Part shown: piece by piece, positions 59,909 to 64,000 of the stretch
Numbering within the stretch: position 1 is the stretch's first letter
How the letters are laid out: each line of letters starts with the position of its first letter
Assembly: GCA_021234155.1 (NCBI GenBank)
Contig: JAJEKV010000031.1
Location: forward strand, 3,512,898-3,576,897
From: Isoetes taiwanensis
Lineage: Eukaryota > Streptophyta > Lycopodiopsida > Isoetales > Isoetaceae
Length of the DNA: 64,000 nt
Reading direction: 5' to 3'
Made by a program: the position numbers and the translations under genes
The notes under the pieces: generated by a model
The model's input: the letters and a program-made list of their open reading frames with translations, nothing else
The model's database searches: none
What the model was told of the DNA's origin: nothing

Positions 59909-60349
59909 ATTCAACCCATGTCCTCATGGGTCGATCCTAGGATTTTTGTCATGCTTATTGACATCGATTGCTACAACAATGAAACAAAAGCAAAACCATC
60001 CTGAACCTTACCTGGAATCTGCACTACAGAAGCTCCTTGAGCTCCATCACGTGGAGCTTCGGCGGCGTACACAACCATTTGATGTTGCGGAAGATCCATC
60101 ACTGCGGCAGCTCTAGCTTCACCACTTTCTACGCCTTCGCTCAATGATTCTATCGTGCGTACCCCATCTTTCCTCGGTGGCGCTCCCTTTGATTCGGCGA
60201 GGTTCTCCCGGCCTCTGCCTCTACCGGCATTTGGATATCGATTGGATCGTTACGGTCCCATGGCACTTCTATCTAGGCTGTTTGTGAATCCATGGGCATT
60301 GAGGAGCTTCGTCCTTCAATACCGCCAAATCTTGGGCAATTGTTTCTTG

Positions 60350-61252
60350 TGTGGCTGTTGCCTACAACGGAAACAACGCCCCTCTTCAAAGCTGCCATTG
60401 CCTTTCCTCGTCAGTGAGCCGTGGGGGTAACTTACTACCTTCAATTTGGCTACTACTTGCCCGGTTCCTCATATTGTTGCTCTGAACTTCCACAGATGGA
60501 CTAGCAGATGGCTCCCCTCTAAATGATCGTCTTCGGCCATACGAGCTCTCAACTGGCCAAGAGGAAGGTGCTTGTCTTTTTCTTTGGGTTTCTAATGCAG
60601 CTTTCTCTGCCAAATCTGTTTCTCGGCTTTTGGCAATCCGAACAACCTCCTCAAGGTCCTTATAAGCAACTCCTGACATCGTACTCTTGATATCCACATG
60701 AAGGCCCTTCACAAATCTAGAACACAGCTTGACTTTATCCATAACAGGACAATGAGGCTGCAACCTTCTAAACCTCTCATTGTAATCCGCTACTGTGCCA
60801 GTCTGTACACAATCAAAGAACTCGTTCATCTTCTCAACCTTATACCCTGGAGGTGTGAAATGACCCTCAAAAGCAGTCTTAAAATCAGCCCATGTAGCCT
60901 GTACTGGAGTCTTCCCCAGATCAATCAGGCATGTCTCCCACCAAACTCTTGCAAAGCCTCCTAACATTGCCTGAGCAAGCAAAGCCTTCACAGAATCCTG
61001 TGCTTTGATTAGATCAAAATAAAACTCTACCCCACGGAGCCAGGCATCAGCATCATCCCCTGTTGTGTTCTCACCTGTGAACACTTCTCTTTTGGTGTCC
61101 TTTAACACCTTATCAATGGCTTTCTCAGCCTCACTCTTCTGCTGCGATGCACTCTGCTGCAAGGCTTGCTGAATAGCTTGCAGGATACTAGTTACATCTG
61201 GAGCTCCATCGGCTCCATCTCCCCCTGCACTACTAGCACCACCAGCATCCAT
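60350..61252 (-). CDS. Gag protein of the gag-only LTR element
   Basis: The minus-strand frame from 61252 runs 288 codons. It has a Gly/Ala/Asp-rich start and a Gln-rich helix. The retrotransposon gag domain follows (FTGENTTGDDADAWLRGVEF, WETCLIDLGKTPVQATWADF, FEGHFTPPGY, FFDCVQTGTVADYNERFRRL, CSRFVKGL), then a basic Arg/Ser-rich tail. It assembles the particle shell in which reverse transcription would occur. The annotated frame stops at 60386, but a zinc-knuckle-like CFRCRQQPHKKQ follows in the next frame (about 60374-60345). The shift falls in a GGCAGC stretch, so the native Gag was probably longer. The zinc knuckle's last cysteine is not seen. The start MDAGGAS lies ~90 bp after the primer-binding site, which fits an element ATG. 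Confidence 0.88.
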
Positions 61253-61344
61253 GATCTCTTACTAGTCTGCACATAGACAATGGAAACATTAACAACCCAC
61301 TTCAAGAGCATGAACCATTCTCAACTCCCACTAAGATCCAACAC

Positions 61345-61356
61345 GCTCTGATACCA
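61345..61356 (-). other. Primer-binding site (initiator tRNA-Met type)
   Basis: On the minus strand TGGTATCAGAGC lies two bases inside the 5' LTR. This is the standard plant LTR element primer site for initiator methionine tRNA. Confidence 0.93.
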
Positions 61357-61358
61357 AT

Positions 61359-63983
61359 TGTGACGAGCCTGCCGAGTTGACCCTCCGGGCAACTCGGGAT
61401 CTTGTCTGACTTACAACTAGATTTATGCACAGGTGAATTTAGGTGAAGAATCAAATCTTCCTTTGAAAATTAAATCCACAGTTTAGGCTCAACAAACAAC
61501 CCTGGTTCATGCATTCAACATATTCACAAGCTTAATATATTCCAAGTTCTAACTGGACAAATCAATAGCGTAAATATTTACAACGTGTTATCAATATCCA
61601 TGTACAACAACACTGAGCAAATCAACAGAAACTGCTAGCTCTAGAATTCAAGCACGATTCCCGGCCACATTGCCACCATCAACTTGGCCGCCACCTTGCG
61701 GGTTCACTGCACATGCACTCACTGGGGTTAGTCCTCGTGACTAAGTGGGGATCCCGTAGCTGCTGCTGCATACATGGAAACACTCGGGCATCTTGGATAA
61801 CAAGAACATAGACAATTCCAAATATACAAGAGACTATGTGCAGTGCTAGACAATGACAACAGAAGAAATATCATAAGAGTCAGGAGCAAAGAACACAAAG
61901 CCAAAGTACCAAAACAACATAACAAAGCTCCGGGACAATGGGAAGCTCAGCCAGCCTACAAGCGGGCCCCGTTGCTTGAGAAATGCCCGGCCAGCTCACA
62001 TTCGAGGGTTGGTTGGCGGAGTTGGTGGGGTGAACCTCGTATCGCATACCCTTCCCGGCCCCCACGCCCGGCTGGAGGACCTCTTACCATGGAGTCCACG
62101 GGAGTTGACGTACAACCTCACTTAGGAAGCTACGCCCGTGAGGGAGCCACGCCCGGTGTCCGCGAGCATAGATACAAAAGCACAGATGACATGAGAATGC
62201 GGAGCTACCGGGCCACGAACACGGAAGTCAGACCCGGAGGTTCAAGTACATAACATAATATCACAAGAACAACAGTGGAACAATTCAAAGACCATAACAT
62301 GTGTGTTCATTAGAGAATTTACTATAAATGTGCCTAGATCACACTCTTAGCCCTTGTCGAGGTTGCCCATACAACCTAACCATGCCGAGGTAGCTAGATC
62401 GGTGATGAAAACCATAATGACTACTCAAACGTTGATGTAGCGTGCTCAACCCCCCTGTAAGGCCGATGCAGGACTCGCTTCACCATATTATTTACTTAAG
62501 TTCCCTTAGGTATGGTTTCAAGGTTTTAATATTTAAAATTCCACTTCATAGCTAATGAATTAATTGCGCATTCAAACCTCGGCCTCCAACTTACGCTTTT
62601 CCTGCTTAAAAATCCATGGGGTCCCCTGACCGCACTGGAACTTCCGTCAAGCAGCTCCCAGGCAAGCCCCATCTCTAAGAGCCAAGAAATATATTTTACT
62701 CCAATCATTAGATTTATTTACATGAAATTACAATCTTTCCTTAGTTAAATAGTTATCCAAGCAATACAATTCTTACATATTTTTCCATCCTTTGTGTTTT
62801 ACCAATTCTCATGCAACTTGTATGGGCTTTCTCTGTAGAGAGCAAATGCTAAATCCGAGCTCCTTGACACTTCCATGCTTCCCCTTGAGACTACTTGTAT
62901 GTTTATTTACCATAAGATCAACAATTTGTTAGCAACATTCCCAAATCACATTTAAGACAACCACACAAGACCATGACAGAAACAAAAACATGCAAGTTCG
63001 GACCAGAATGCTTGACTTGAAGACATCGATTTCCCAGAATCAAGCCTTTTCAAGGCAAATCGATACTTTTACTTCCCAATTCGGCTCTATAGAAGCAGTT
63101 TCGGCCTGTTCAGGGCCCAATTCCGGCAGTTCTAGAAGCCCTTGTTTCCTTTTGATTCACTGTGTCCAGGGCAAATCGGCCCTTGTAAGGCCCAAATCCG
63201 TCCTTTCCGGCCAATTTCGGCATGATTTCTGATGATTTCCAATCCAGCCCGATGGCTCCAAATAAGACGGCTGCAAACAAGATCCTTGAGAAATCCAAAA
63301 AGATCCTTCTGATTACGAACTTGGCTCTGCATGGTATTATGAACTTAGCCCTGCATGGTAGAATCATCTCTCTGTCCAACTGTTGTAGCAATTCCTGGAC
63401 CTCCGAAGCGGATTCTATCACGTAGCATCCAATTCCAATCTCCATAGTTTCGCTACAGATAACTCTTAATCCAATCTTAACAAGGAAGGCATGGCAGTTT
63501 ACCTCTGTATCTCCAGTTCACAAGCTTATTATCTCACCAAGCATAGACATCTCTAATCATGGCTACAACATATCTCCCTTTAAGGGCCATCACAAAACCC
63601 ATCTGATTAGATCCAAGTCGGCCCTTACGGACTGTACAAAGACACGTCACGGATGCATAGCATATGCAACCTTCAATTGAATCCTAAAAATTAGAATTCA
63701 AACCCCACTGAATGAATAGATTGATGCCGTTCTATGCGGCTCTTGCCTCGGATAGCCTCCTCCGGCTCCTCTCGCAGCTCAAATCCCTTCTTGGAGCTCC
63801 TCTCTTGCAAAAGAAACCTCCATTACCACCAACAAAGCCCTCTTCTACAATTTTTCCCTTTTTATAGTTTTGCTTATGTGGCTTTGCTTATGTGGATATA
63901 TGCCATGCATATATCCCAATCTATTAGATATATGCTTTATGTGCAGTACCAATGCTGCAGTCTTAGGGCCTAGGACCGTTACA
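61359..63983 (-). repeat. 5' LTR of the gag-only element (2625 bp)
   Basis: Near-identical to the LTR at 57257-59893 over long stretches. Differences are concentrated at about 61700-61770, 61960-62240 and 63610-63830, mostly as small insertions or deletions in C/G-rich words. TCTAC follows at 63984. Confidence 0.95.
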
Positions 63984-64000
63984 TCTACAGAGAAAACCGA

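Larger units (their letters stand above)
57257..63983 (-). mobile_element. Gag-only LTR retrotransposon with 2.6-kb LTRs (TR-GAG type)
   Basis: Two direct LTRs of 2.64 and 2.63 kb enclose only 1.47 kb that codes for Gag. Protease, RT, RNase H and integrase are absent, so it would need enzymes from another element. Orientation is minus, shown by the gag strand, the initiator-Met type primer site at 61356-61345 and the polypurine tract at about 59906-59895. The perfect 5-bp duplication shows a genuine insertion of the deleted form. Confidence 0.92.

Overview
This is repeat-rich nuclear DNA of a land plant, not prokaryotic. The only clear host genes are two intron-containing HKT-type (TrkH/HKT) cation transporter genes. 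Almost everything else is LTR and non-LTR retrotransposons, DNA-transposon-like units, minisatellites and long AT-rich spacers. The very low gene density, short introns, big nested LTR elements and the transposon families seen fit a seed-free vascular plant with a large genome (a fern is my best guess), but no sequence here proves the taxon.

Layout: 1-640 is the edge of a dispersed non-coding repeat ('family A'). 640-7050 is spacer with local duplications and a minisatellite. 7053-9077 (+) is HKT gene 1 (three exons, 623 aa). 10.4-12.8 kb is a decayed LINE that keeps ORF1, endonuclease and the start of RT but has lost its 3' half. 13.1-15.5 kb holds a minisatellite and two Ty3/gypsy fragments in opposite orientation. 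15.8-16.9 kb is another family A copy. 17.4-20.5 kb (+) is a multi-exon gene for a transposase-like protein, facing tail-to-tail a HAD/FCP1-like phosphatase gene (21.86-20.67 kb, -). 23.15-37.50 kb is a 1.6-kb tandem duplication of part of an unknown coiled-coil gene. Its first copy is split by a complete 11.07-kb Ty3/gypsy element (23689-34759, target duplication GTTTC, 0.59-kb LTRs) that carries a large extra coiled-coil ORF downstream of integrase.

38.1-39.65 kb (-) is a decayed coiled-coil/RING-like reading frame. 41.2-44.55 kb is a mobile-element candidate with terminal inverted repeats that encodes a KIAA1958/Crypton-like tyrosine recombinase. A ~1-kb partner with the same ends lies at 49.7-50.7 kb. 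Between them is HKT gene 2 (49042-47053, -; three exons, 608 aa), whose 3' end has been tandemly copied downstream. 52.2-53.3 kb is a TIR-bearing non-autonomous element. 54.4-57.25 kb is a head-to-head cluster of family A repeats, next to a gag-only LTR element (57257-63983, minus orientation, target duplication TCTAC) with unusually long 2.6-kb LTRs.

Most one-base frame breaks that I could localise lie at homopolymers or CCAGG/CTGCAG-like sites. Paired LTRs that are otherwise near-identical also differ in clusters at such sites. Much of the apparent pseudogenisation may therefore be consensus error in methylated repeats rather than biology.
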